DNA from: WTGA01 sp965214055
Lineage (GTDB): Bacteria; Pseudomonadota; Gammaproteobacteria; Arenicellales; Poriferihabitantaceae
Direction of reading: 5' to 3'
DNA length: 64,000 nucleotides
NCBI GenBank assembly: GCA_965214055.1
Contig: OZ243931.1
Span: forward strand, 1-64,000
Made by a program: the position numbers and the translations under genes. Position 1 is the stretch's first letter; each line of letters starts with the position of its first letter. A model generated the notes under the pieces. That model saw only the letters and a list, made by a program, of their open reading frames with translations, was not told the DNA's origin and did no database searches. This document shows, in pieces, positions 36,585 to 45,606 of this stretch.

Positions 36585-39500
36585 CTATCCGCTGATGTCC
36601 ATTGGTTTTGAATAATCCTCACACAGGATGGATGCCAGAGTTTGGATGAACACGTTGACGTCCTCTTTCGCAAAACACAGGGGAGGCTTGATCTTCAGCA
36701 CATTGTGGAGCGGGCCATCTGTACTGATCAGGATTCCTTCCTGTTTCATCCTCTCGGCAATGTAATCGGCTTGGTCGGCAGCCGGATCCAGGGAAATTCG
36801 ATCATTCACCAGTTCCACGCCCAGGAACAACCCCTTTCCCCGTACATCTCCAATGAGTTCGAATTCATTTTTCAGGATCATCAACTGATCGAGAAAGTAG
36901 TCTCCGACTTCCTGGGCATTGTGCTGCAGGCCATCGTCTTCGATGATATCGAGCACGGCATTTCCGATGGCACAGGATACCGGGTTGCCGCCAAAGGTAT
37001 TGAAATACTCCATCCCGTTGTGGAAGGCATCCGCCACTGCCCGGGTAACAATAACCGCTGCCATCGGATGCCCATTGCCCATGGGTTTTCCCAGGGTCAC
37101 CACATCCGGCACCACCCCCTGGGATTCGAACGCCCAGAAATGACTTCCAATCCGCCCGAACCCCACCTGGACTTCATCGGCGATACACAGCCCGCCTGCC
37201 TCACGAACCCGTGCATAGACCCCGTTGAGATACCCTTCCGGCAGGAATACCTGCCCTCCGCAACCGAGGATGGATTCACAGATAAATGCCGCTGGACCTG
37301 AAGGTTCTTCCGCCATCGACAAACTTTTGCCGACGAGGTCGATATAATGGTGGATGGCATCCGGGTCCCCCGTGCGGTATTTTCCTCGGTACAGGTCAGG
37401 CATGGAGATATTATGGACATGCCGAGGCGCCCCGCTTCCTCCTGGCCCATCATGTTTGTACGGGCTGATTTCAATCAGGCTGGACAGATTTCCATGGTAG
37501 GCATGATCCAGGACCCACACATCCTGCCTGCCCGTGAAATTTCGGGCCAGCCTGAGTGCCAGGTCATTGGCTTCGCTTCCGCTGTTGACCAGAAAGCAAA
37601 CCTCCAGGGAGTCGGGAAAACAGTCCAGCAATCTTTCGCTGTACTGTTGAATGGTGGAATACAGGTACCGCGTATTGGTGTTCAGTACCCCTGACTGCCC
37701 CCGCTCTGCCGCCACGACCCTGGGGTGGCAATGCCCGACATGGGGAACATTATTAACCGCATCCAGGTACCGGCGGCCGGTAAAATCGTACAAATACTGC
37801 ATGCTTCCACGAACCAGGTGCAGGGGAGTTCCATAGGACAGGCTCAATGACGGACCCAGGCACTGCCGACGGCTGGCTTGCAATTTTTCCAGAATCCGTT
37901 CGGGGGAGCCGTCCGGTTTTTCCCTTTCCATTTCCGGTATGCCCAGGATCCGGTTCGGGTCCGGACAAAGGCTTAACCAGACATTCCGGTATGCATGGCT
38001 TCCAACGCCCACAAATGTGTCGGTATGGTGGAGCATGTGGGTAATAATCTGAAAATGGACATGGGGGGGCCAGTGGCCGTTTTCGGTCACATCTCCCATC
38101 TGTGCGATTTTCTGTCCCCTGACAACCGGCTGCCCGGCTTTCACGCGCGTAATGGACCCAAGGCTCAAATGCCCGAACAGGGTGTAGAAAACCCGTGTGG
38201 TCCCATTTTCCCCGTCGTGTTCGTCCAGGATGCGGTGCTGGAGGATCAATGTTCCTCCATACCCCAAATGGACTTTCTCAAAAGAGGCGGCAAAGACGAT
38301 TCCGTCCCAGGGAGAAAAGACGGAGGAACCCGCTGGCATGAAAATGTCAATCCCCAGGTGCAACGTCCTTTGATGACCCGTGGCATCGATAAAGTCATCC
38401 GTATCGTAGATCAACCGGTATTCATCGTATTTTCCGATTCCAGCGACACAATTCGAATCTTCGATCCGTCGAAAAACATCCCGGGTCATTGCCGCCGTGT
38501 CATCCGGGTCCACGGGGCTCGGCAGATCGGAACTGCCCACACTCGTATCCATAATCAGCAACGGGTCCGTTTGCAGATCGACCTCTACAATGGACCCGAA
38601 TTGCCCGGAACGGGCCTGGATCCAGTGCACGATTCCAGCGCTGTCCGGCACCGGCTCCAGAGCACAGGCATCCCGGAACACAAAGTGTGCAAAATCAGCC
38701 GAAATCCGGCTCAATTGCTCCAGCATTTCCCAGGCAGGCTGTTCACTGATGCGCAAATAATCGTTTCCGGGTTCCTGGGATTGCTGGTATGCACAGATGC
38801 TGACGCTCAGGCACAAACGCATGCAGATCAGTTCAAACAGCACGCTGATTTCCGTTTCATTCAGGGACCAGGTCTGGTGATAGCCCCTGATCACGGAAGC
38901 CGCTGCATCCAGGGGGCGTGTTTTTCCGAGCATCGAATAGGCAGCGGCCACGGCCGGGTCGACGACAATCCATGAATTCACCATGTCTCCAAAATCGATT
39001 ATTCCGGATACCTGCCGGTCCCAGGGCCCGGAACCACTGACGATGAGGTTATGGTCGTTGGCATCATTGTGAATGACTCCTTTGCGCAACCCGGTGGACA
39101 GCGGGAGCACCCGGTCCTGAAATTGCCGGACAAACCCGTCCAGGAGGGCCCTGCGCTCTGCCCCCTGGATCAATGGCCGGAATCGCTCCACCACTTCCAG
39201 CGCATGGTCCATTTTCCACAACAACGGACGCTCCACTGCGCCATGGGAAAAACCGTCCAGAGCACGGTTGATCCCTCCCACGGCACTTCCCAGGCTTTCC
39301 AGCAACCCGGAGGTATGGGGATTGACCGCCGAAAACAACCGGCCATCCATGAAATGAACAGCACGGCAATAATGCTGGTCCCCTTTGTCCGAACAGACGG
39401 TTTCAACTGTTCGGTCCTGTCTGGATTTCAGTATCCGGGGACAGTCGACAGCGGCGTCATCCCGGGAAATTCTTTCGAAAACGGCTTGCTGACACTGCAG

Positions 39501-39707
39501 CATCTCCCGGGATTCCCCGGCATTAGCAATCTTGAACACCACAGGACCCCGGTCACTGTCGATCCGGAAATTCAGATCACGCTCCCCATCGAGCCGTTCA
39601 ATCGGCCCGTTCAGTCCATACAGTTTATTGGCCTGATCGGCCGCCTGGCGGTCGGTAAATTCGGGGAGCCGGCAATGATCCATCCGGTCAATACCCTGGC
39701 TCTGCAA
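36585..39707 (-). CDS. Fusion of APH-type kinase, M23 peptidase-like domain and class III aminotransferase/phospholyase
   Basis: A 1040-residue protein with three domains: an aminoglycoside-phosphotransferase/choline-kinase fold (about 30-370; catalytic HNDANDHNLIV near 212, IDFGDM near 234), an M23/LytM domain (about 440-600; HLGID near 449 and HVHF near 549 give the zinc ligands), and a PLP class III aminotransferase fold (about 620-1035; PLP lysine in TLGKPMGNGHP near 871). The kinase plus PLP pairing is that of hydroxylysine kinase/phospholyase or ethanolamine-phosphate phospholyase, where an amino alcohol is phosphorylated and then split to aldehyde, ammonia and phosphate. The start is TTG 39707, supported by GGAGGG six bases upstream. 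It follows betA by 58 bases, hinting at an amino-alcohol substrate. The role of the M23 part is unknown. Confidence 0.85.
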   Translation of the reverse strand: MQSQGIDRMDHCRLPEFTDRQAADQANKLYGLNGPIERLDGERDLNFRIDSDRGPVVFKIANAGESREMLQCQQAVFERISRDDAAVDCPRILKSRQDRTVETVCSDKGDQHYCRAVHFMDGRLFSAVNPHTSGLLESLGSAVGGINRALDGFSHGAVERPLLWKMDHALEVVERFRPLIQGAERRALLDGFVRQFQDRVLPLSTGLRKGVIHNDANDHNLIVSGSGPWDRQVSGIIDFGDMVNSWIVVDPAVAAAYSMLGKTRPLDAAASVIRGYHQTWSLNETEISVLFELICMRLCLSVSICAYQQSQEPGNDYLRISEQPAWEMLEQLSRISADFAHFVFRDACALEPVPDSAGIVHWIQARSGQFGSIVEVDLQTDPLLIMDTSVGSSDLPSPVDPDDTAAMTRDVFRRIEDSNCVAGIGKYDEYRLIYDTDDFIDATGHQRTLHLGIDIFMPAGSSVFSPWDGIVFAASFEKVHLGYGGTLILQHRILDEHDGENGTTRVFYTLFGHLSLGSITRVKAGQPVVRGQKIAQMGDVTENGHWPPHVHFQIITHMLHHTDTFVGVGSHAYRNVWLSLCPDPNRILGIPEMEREKPDGSPERILEKLQASRRQCLGPSLSLSYGTPLHLVRGSMQYLYDFTGRRYLDAVNNVPHVGHCHPRVVAAERGQSGVLNTNTRYLYSTIQQYSERLLDCFPDSLEVCFLVNSGSEANDLALRLARNFTGRQDVWVLDHAYHGNLSSLIEISPYKHDGPGGSGAPRHVHNISMPDLYRGKYRTGDPDAIHHYIDLVGKSLSMAEEPSGPAAFICESILGCGGQVFLPEGYLNGVYARVREAGGLCIADEVQVGFGRIGSHFWAFESQGVVPDVVTLGKPMGNGHPMAAVIVTRAVADAFHNGMEYFNTFGGNPVSCAIGNAVLDIIEDDGLQHNAQEVGDYFLDQLMILKNEFELIGDVRGKGLFLGVELVNDRISLDPAADQADYIAERMKQEGILISTDGPLHNVLKIKPPLCFAKEDVNVFIQTLASILCEDYSKPMDISG

Positions 39708-39765
39708 CGAAGACCCTCCCTCGTCCGGGCACTTCGCTTCGGTTCACCTTCGGTAAAACCACCCG

Positions 39766-41421
39766 TCAACGCTGGCTTTCGCGCCAGTTCTCCGCCAGAC
39801 CGATCCCGGCATCAGAAGGATGGAGCATCCCCTTGCCCTTGATCAGGTCCGCGGCCCGTTCGGCGACCATGATCGTTGGAGCATTGAGATTCCCATTGGT
39901 AATAGTGGGGAAAATGGAAGAATCCACAACGCGCAGTCGATCCACCCCCCGCACCCGGGTCTGGGGGTCCACCACCGCCCACTCATCGGTTCCCATCTTG
40001 CAGGTACAGGAAGGGTGATAAGCACTCTCCACACCCTGTCGAATCCAGGCATCAATCTCGTCATCCGACCGGACCGACTCCCCGGGCTGGATTTCTTCTC
40101 CCCGATAGGGGTCCATGGCCACCTGGCCCATGATCTCCCGGGTCAGGCGTACACATTGCCGAAACCCCTGGCGGTCCGGTTCCCTTTCCAGATAATTGAA
40201 TAAAATGGAAGGCTTGTCCCGTGGCTCTGCGGACCGGATCCGGATTCGGCCCCGGCTGGCCGGCTTGTTGTGGCCGACGTGAACCTGAAAACCATGACCA
40301 TCCAGTGCGGCCCTGCCATCATAGCGCATGGCCGCCGGCAGAAAGTGATACTGGATATCCGGCGCCTTGATTCCCGGCCTGGAACGTATAAACGCACAGG
40401 ACTCGAAATGATTGGTGGCACCCAGCCCTGATTTGAAAAAAACCCATCTTGCCCCGATCAGGAACTTGCTCCAGTACCCGAGCCGTGCATTCAGGGTAAT
40501 CGCCTGCTTGCAGCGAAACTGGAAATAGAACTCAAGGTGGTCCTGCAGATTCTCTCCGACACCCGGCAAATCACACACGACGGGGACCCCGGCATCGCGC
40601 AGGACCCGTGCCGGGCCGATGCCGGAAACCTGTAAAATCTGCGGCGACCCCACGGAGCCGGCACTGAGAATGACTTCACGATGGGCCTGGACGGTGTGCC
40701 GACTCCCCCCCTGCTGGTATTCAATGCCAACGGCCCTGTTGCCCTCCAGCAGTATTCTCCGGGTGAGCGCCCGGGTCACCACTTTCAGGTTTTTCCGGTT
40801 CATGGCCGGTTTCAGGTACGCGTTGGCGGCCGACCAGCGCACGCCGTCTTTCACCGTCATGTGCATGGGACCAAACCCTTCCTGCTGGAAGGCATTATAG
40901 TCTTCCGTCACCCCGTACCCCGCCTGTACTCCGGCATCGATAAATGCCCGGTAAAGCGGATTTTGCATTTCATTGCCCTGGTTGACGGACAGGGGTCCCC
41001 CCTGGCCCCGATATTCATTCTGGCCAAATTTCCAGTCATCGGCCTTTTTGAAGTAAGGCAGACAATGGGCATACCCCCAGTCGGTAGCCCCGCTTTCCTC
41101 CCACTCCTCGTAGTCCATGCCATGGCCCCGGACGTATACCATGCCATTGATGGATGAGGACCCGCCAAGAACCTTCCCCCGGGGACAGTGCAATTGCCGG
41201 TTGTCGAGATAGGGCTCCGGTTCGGTATGAAACTGCCAGGCATACCTGCTGGTATTCATGGGGATGGAAAGCGCCGTCGGCATCTGGATAAACAGACTGC
41301 GGTCCTTCCCTCCAAATTCGACCAGCAGAACCGTAACCCCGGGGTCCTCCGTCAACCGGTTTGCCAGGACACACCCTGCCGAACCGGCTCCAACAATTAT
41401 GTAATCAAAACTCTCGGACAT
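39766..41421 (-). CDS. betA: Choline dehydrogenase (GMC oxidoreductase)
   Basis: Membrane-associated FAD enzyme that oxidises choline to betaine aldehyde. The 551-residue sequence tracks E. coli BetA closely: FDYIIVGAGSAGCVLANRLT at the N-terminus, GKVLGGSSSINGMVYVRG, SGIGP, VGENLQDHLE, and near the C-terminus YHPSCTCKMG with the active-site histidine and NGNLNAPTIM. Other GMC alcohol oxidases share these motifs, but the continuous match favours BetA. No betB (betaine aldehyde dehydrogenase) or betI is in the window. It is upstream of, and likely co-transcribed with, the kinase/phospholyase fusion. Confidence 0.85.
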   Translation of the reverse strand: MSESFDYIIVGAGSAGCVLANRLTEDPGVTVLLVEFGGKDRSLFIQMPTALSIPMNTSRYAWQFHTEPEPYLDNRQLHCPRGKVLGGSSSINGMVYVRGHGMDYEEWEESGATDWGYAHCLPYFKKADDWKFGQNEYRGQGGPLSVNQGNEMQNPLYRAFIDAGVQAGYGVTEDYNAFQQEGFGPMHMTVKDGVRWSAANAYLKPAMNRKNLKVVTRALTRRILLEGNRAVGIEYQQGGSRHTVQAHREVILSAGSVGSPQILQVSGIGPARVLRDAGVPVVCDLPGVGENLQDHLEFYFQFRCKQAITLNARLGYWSKFLIGARWVFFKSGLGATNHFESCAFIRSRPGIKAPDIQYHFLPAAMRYDGRAALDGHGFQVHVGHNKPASRGRIRIRSAEPRDKPSILFNYLEREPDRQGFRQCVRLTREIMGQVAMDPYRGEEIQPGESVRSDDEIDAWIRQGVESAYHPSCTCKMGTDEWAVVDPQTRVRGVDRLRVVDSSIFPTITNGNLNAPTIMVAERAADLIKGKGMLHPSDAGIGLAENWRESQR

Positions 41422-41612
41422 GTACGTTCATGGATGGATGCCGACCGGTATCCATGCCCGGTCCAGCACCGGTTTATTTTCAAATCATCGGTGGTTCCAG
41501 TCCTTCCGGGAGCAGGAAACCGGACCATGGCGCGGCCGACAAGAATTCATTTCAGGTCCCAAACCAAAGTGGTAGAAGTTTACACGGAGTCTCCGGCCGT
41601 TTCGAGCCACGA

Positions 41613-42377
41613 TCAGGGAGTAAGCCGAAGGGAAAGGCAGGTCAACCCGCCATCCATTTTTTCTATTTCCGATACCGACAGGGGAATAACCGAAAATCCA
41701 TGTTGCTCCAACAACTGCCGGGTGCCCGGAAATCCTTCTGGAATGAGAATATGATCGTTGACCCACACGACGTTGGCCGCATACTCCTCGCCATCCGGAA
41801 CCACCAGCTTGTGATAGCCGGACAGGCAATCCAGCGCCCTGCATGTCCGGGTCACCAGCAGTGTTTCCGTGTTCAGGAAATTGACACTGGACTTCAGGTG
41901 CAGGGCTTCCGGCACCTTGACCGTATCCCCCTGATAGCCGAATTCTGTGAGAATCCCGTGGAGCTGCTCTGCCCCATGCTGGTTGGTTCTTTCAGATAAA
42001 CCGATGATGCAGTGTTTCCCCACCACCAGCACATCCCCGCCGTCGATCGTACCCGGACTTTCAATCCGTGCCGTGGTGCGAAATCTTTCGAGTACCCCGA
42101 TGAGATGGTCCGGCTCATTTCTTCTTGAAGCCGCCCCCGGCCGCATGATCACGGCGATCTCGGGAGTGACCACGGCGGTATCTTCCACAAAATAGGAATC
42201 CGGAAAATCCGCCAGCGCTTCCAGTTCGACGATATCCAGTCCAAGATCCAAAAGCGTATCCACATAATGCCGATACTGCCGGGACAAGGAATCCAGGTCC
42301 GGTTTCCCCAGATCTGCCGTGGTCAGGCCGTGTATGGAAGAGGGTGAAGGCTTCCTTGTGATGGCGCTGACATACAT
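41613..42377 (-). CDS. Dimethylargininase-like guanidino hydrolase
   Basis: Hydrolyses N-omega-methylated arginines to citrulline and methylamines. The 254-residue protein matches the family length and shows the active-site pieces: DFPDSYFVEDTAVV, GTIDGGDVLVVG, the catalytic His in EALHLKSSVNFL and the nucleophile Cys in GGLTCLSL. I start at ATG 42377, giving the typical N-terminus (MYVSAITRKPSPS); the frame extends upstream to 42512 without similarity. It could release dimethylamine and citrulline, linking methylarginine to the other methylamine and guanidine genes here. It is a single gene separated from betA by 190 bases. Confidence 0.82.
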   Translation of the reverse strand: MYVSAITRKPSPSSIHGLTTADLGKPDLDSLSRQYRHYVDTLLDLGLDIVELEALADFPDSYFVEDTAVVTPEIAVIMRPGAASRRNEPDHLIGVLERFRTTARIESPGTIDGGDVLVVGKHCIIGLSERTNQHGAEQLHGILTEFGYQGDTVKVPEALHLKSSVNFLNTETLLVTRTCRALDCLSGYHKLVVPDGEEYAANVVWVNDHILIPEGFPGTRQLLEQHGFSVIPLSVSEIEKMDGGLTCLSLRLTP

Positions 42378-42727
42378 GGCTTGACCGCTTTTATCCCGGC
42401 TCACAAGCGGTGATCCATCGGGTCGGTTTGGTATATTTTCAATCTCTTTCGGTCCGGTTAATGGTTTCCATGCGTAACGACCACCGTAGCGCATTTTATC
42501 GGTCCATGCCATTGTCTACAATCTTTAAAACCTTGTCGCAAATATTCTGCGTGTCGCACCATGGAATGGAAGCAGGAATGGAAAGAACTGGCGGTTTCGA
42601 CTGGCGCCCAACGTTCAGAAGTAGCTGAGATAACGTAGAGGTGTACCTCGTGTAACATGAGACATACCAATCAGCCAGGAATAAGCCAGAAATAAGCCCG
42701 AATAAGCCCGAATAAGCCAGTCCCGTT
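42378..42727. other. Intergenic stretch with short tandem repeat
   Basis: About 350 bases upstream of the dimethylargininase-like gene and just beyond the stop of the truncated AlbA_2-type gene. No further gene seen; a four-unit 10-bp tandem repeat lies at 42680-42720. Confidence 0.4.
42680..42720. repeat. Four copies of a 10-bp tandem repeat
   Basis: Unit AATAAGCCCG (last two bases vary) occurs four times, with one extra A after the first copy, seven bases beyond the stop codon of a truncated gene. Typical of slippage; no function evident. Confidence 0.7.
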
Positions 42728-43708
42728 CTACAGCGCATTCCAGCGAGCGCTCCGACCATGCCCTGTGGGCTCAACCAGGCCCCTGGCCTTCAAAGTGGAA
42801 AGATCCTTTCGCACCCGCCGCTCGTTTGCCTGCAGGCCTAACAAAGAGCAGACCTCCCGAAGAGCAAGGGGGCGATCAGAACGGTGCAACAGTGCCAGAA
42901 TTGCATTCTGCTGTTGCGTCAAAACACCTTCGAGGTGTCGGTCCGCTGAGTAGTCTGCACGGCGGAAGCGAACCGTGACACAATCGCTGCATTCCTCAAT
43001 TTCGGGACGAGACAAGCCAGCGGCAGTGGTCAAGTCTGCCATCCTGAGAGTGCCCCGGCCCCATTCCTCGATGATTCCACGCCGGTAAAACGTGCGGGCG
43101 ATCAACGGATTCCAGGGCCTTGACTCGTGCGGTCCGAAAAGGTCATTCGGCGTCAGCCCGAAGTGCAGCGGACCAGTGGATGTAACCTCCAGCCGATCAT
43201 CGTATACGGCGAGCCCAATGGATCCTCCACCCATCGCGTAATCGCGATGGCATAAGGCGTTCGCGAGTGCTTCACGGGTGGCCAGCGGTGGATACAGCGG
43301 TTCATCAATGCGCTGCATGCGGCCCGACTCGAAGCGGCTCGCGATCGGCAGGGTATCGCGGAGAAAGCGTTCAGCACTTGCGAGGAGGCTGAACGCATTG
43401 CCGCTGAACTGCCGGTTGTCCAGGAATTCAGATCGGTCGATGCCTCGAAAGCGTGCCACACGCAGCAGGGACTGCGGCATATCGCATTCGATTCGCTCGG
43501 TCTTCCCGAAAAGCACTGCCGCGGCCCGGAACAAGATTCCGTCGCGCATCAGGCCTAAACCGCACAGCAAATCCTCCGGTTCCCGGCTTCCCGGCTCGTT
43601 GAGACGGCCGATACGGACTGCCTCCGCGATTGTGTTGCGAATCCCGGCGATATCCAGATCGTCGACGGTCCATCCCGCGGGCTGATTTTCCCACCGCCGC
43701 TCGGTGTG
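42728..43708 (-). pseudogene. 5'-truncated AlbA_2-type ATP-binding transcriptional regulator/helicase-like gene
   Basis: From about 43708 the frame reads as the middle and C-terminal parts of the RecG-like/AlbA_2 'ATP-binding protein' family: ERRWENQPAGWTVDDLD, REALANALCHRDYAMGGGSI, a HATPase-like GRGTLRM segment, and a C-terminal winged helix (VCSLLGLQANERRVRKDL). Full members start with an AlbA_2 DNA-binding domain of about 150 residues, which is absent: only 120 bases separate this point from the next gene, and frame before 43708 has no similarity. So the 5' end has been lost. Confidence 0.75.
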
Positions 43709-43829
43709 ACGCCCCAGATTATTCGATTTCAAACCCGGAATCCGGTGCAATGGGCCTGAGCGCCCCCTGTCGAGTTCCCGAGACACGGTTCCATTTCGCT
43801 TTCGGTCCACACCCGGGTCGGCAGAGAAA

Positions 43830-44963
43830 CTACCCGTCGGGTTCGAAAATGATCTTGGAGCCCATCTCCGGCAACATGTGCTGCACGCTTCCATCACTCT
43901 TATCGGTGATGCTCCCGCCTGCCTCGGTGATCCGGACAACAACCACGTTTCCATCCACCGAAACCACTTCGCACTTGCCCGCGCCCAGTATCATCGGCAG
44001 TCCCACTCCGAACAACGGAATCGTCTTCCATACTTTCAGGCTCCCGGTCGTGCCCACGGCGGGCACGACACTGCCGGGGTCAAATTTCAGGATGACCAGG
44101 GAACCTTCCGTCGGACCCTCGCTATAGGTAATGGTCGCCTGCCCCGGCGTTCCATCCTCGTCCAGGGTCGCCCCACTGTCCGCCGACGTGTTCGTCGCGC
44201 TGGATGAGTCCGCAACCTCCCCGTTGCCTCCGGCAATCGGCAGCTTGTCGATCCGCCAGGGCCACTTGCCCAGACTGGGAAAATTACTGGAAGTATCCAC
44301 GACTTCGGTTGCTCTGAATCCATTGATTTCGATGTATCCCTTGATGCAGTTCACGGTTTTTACATCGGTTTTTTCACCCTTCGGGCCTTTCTTCCATGTA
44401 GTCCGTCTCGAAGTACTGCCTGTCGAAAACGAAATTTTTCCACTGCTGGTGACCGATGCGGGTCGCTCGGCGACACAACCATCCTCCCGAACACCGAATC
44501 TCTCGCCATCAGTCAACTGACAACTCTCTCCAGGCTGCAATATCAGACCCACGCGACATGCCACTGCCTGATCGTCGGACGCAGTTTCACTCACTGTCTC
44601 GACAATCGTAATCTCACTCACTGTCTCAACATCCGCCTGCTGCGATGCAGGGCATGGCCCCGTCTTCGTGCGGTAGAAGTCGACCTGTTTCACAAGGAGG
44701 TCGCGGTTGCCGTATGATGGCTCTGCGCCATGAGAGAGGACGTAATCCGCAGCGGCTGTCTCCGTCCGGCTCCCCCATAACCCGTCAATCGAGCCGGGGT
44801 CGAAACCGCATTCCTGCAGGGTCTGCTGAACCCAGCGTATCGCCTCCCTTTCCACTGATACGTCTGCAGCAAGGATCGAAACCGAAAGAAGAAATGCCGT
44901 CAGGGAGATGGGCAGGACCAGTCGGATCGACCTTCCGTGACGAGTTACCGGTTTCATCTGCAT
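43830..44963 (-). CDS. Exported protein with peptidoglycan-binding domain
   Basis: A 377-residue secreted protein. A signal peptide (hydrophobic LVLPISLTAFLLSVSILAA, about residues 14-33) is followed by a PG_binding_1-like module (AIRWVQQTLQECGFDPGSIDGLWGSRTETA, in part, about 41-70), which binds cell-wall peptidoglycan. The rest (about 110-377) is rich in Ser/Thr/Gly, contains five or so cysteines and beta-strand-like stretches, and matches no family I know. ATG 44963 has AAGG upstream; an ATG at 44957 is an alternative. It is transcribed away from the eight-gene envelope operon that starts 640 bases to the right, and could be a cell-wall partner of it. Confidence 0.7.
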   Translation of the reverse strand: MQMKPVTRHGRSIRLVLPISLTAFLLSVSILAADVSVEREAIRWVQQTLQECGFDPGSIDGLWGSRTETAAADYVLSHGAEPSYGNRDLLVKQVDFYRTKTGPCPASQQADVETVSEITIVETVSETASDDQAVACRVGLILQPGESCQLTDGERFGVREDGCVAERPASVTSSGKISFSTGSTSRRTTWKKGPKGEKTDVKTVNCIKGYIEINGFRATEVVDTSSNFPSLGKWPWRIDKLPIAGGNGEVADSSSATNTSADSGATLDEDGTPGQATITYSEGPTEGSLVILKFDPGSVVPAVGTTGSLKVWKTIPLFGVGLPMILGAGKCEVVSVDGNVVVVRITEAGGSITDKSDGSVQHMLPEMGSKIIFEPDG

Positions 44964-45606
44964 CTCGTTGCCTTCATTTTATGGACTTCGACAAGACAGG
45001 GTATTGGCATCAGGCGGAGATGGCCATCATTCTGGAAGAAGTTCCTTTTCCGACTATTCTTTCTCAATACGGACAGTTGCACCCGACCGGGAAGCTCGAG
45101 GATACTGGCCCGGGCAGGTCGATGTCAAATTCGGCGGATGCACCGATAATGCCTGGAGCAGAAAATCGATTGGTTCCCATCACCCGCTTTCTCAGAGCGC
45201 TTTACTGTGCAACGGTCGCCACTCGATCATCCCATGATGGTGTGGGAGGAAGTGTGTTACAGGTTCATAAAACAATCAAACAGCGATCAGGACCCCGTCG
45301 GCAGGATTGTAAAACATCCCGGCAAGGGAGCCTTATAGAAAAAGTGTGGAAAGGCATGGGCCGATCAACCGGCCCGAAGTGGGAAAACAGATGTGCGAGG
45401 CCGGGGTCACCGGTGGTTATCCCGGGGAATACAAAGTGGCCACCGGGGTTCCCTGCTTCGGATGTTTGCGAAGGACCACTTGCCTATCCTCCCGATCCGC
45501 TCGGATCCTTCGGTTTGAACCCAAAAGATGAGCGTTCAATGGGAATCAGGAGGAAAGTGGGGATTTCTGGTAAGATTGCAGGTCAAACCCGTAACTTGAT
45601 TGCCCC
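44964..45606. other. Divergent intergenic region upstream of the envelope operon
   Basis: About 640 bases between the peptidoglycan-binding protein gene and the envelope operon. A plus-strand frame is open across it and into the neighbouring gene, but its sequence is unlike any family and lacks a supported start. Promoters for both sides should be here; none is obvious. Confidence 0.4.

Noticed and set aside
42680..42720. CRISPR-like array
   Set aside because: Units are 10 bp, directly adjacent and without spacers; it is a simple tandem repeat.
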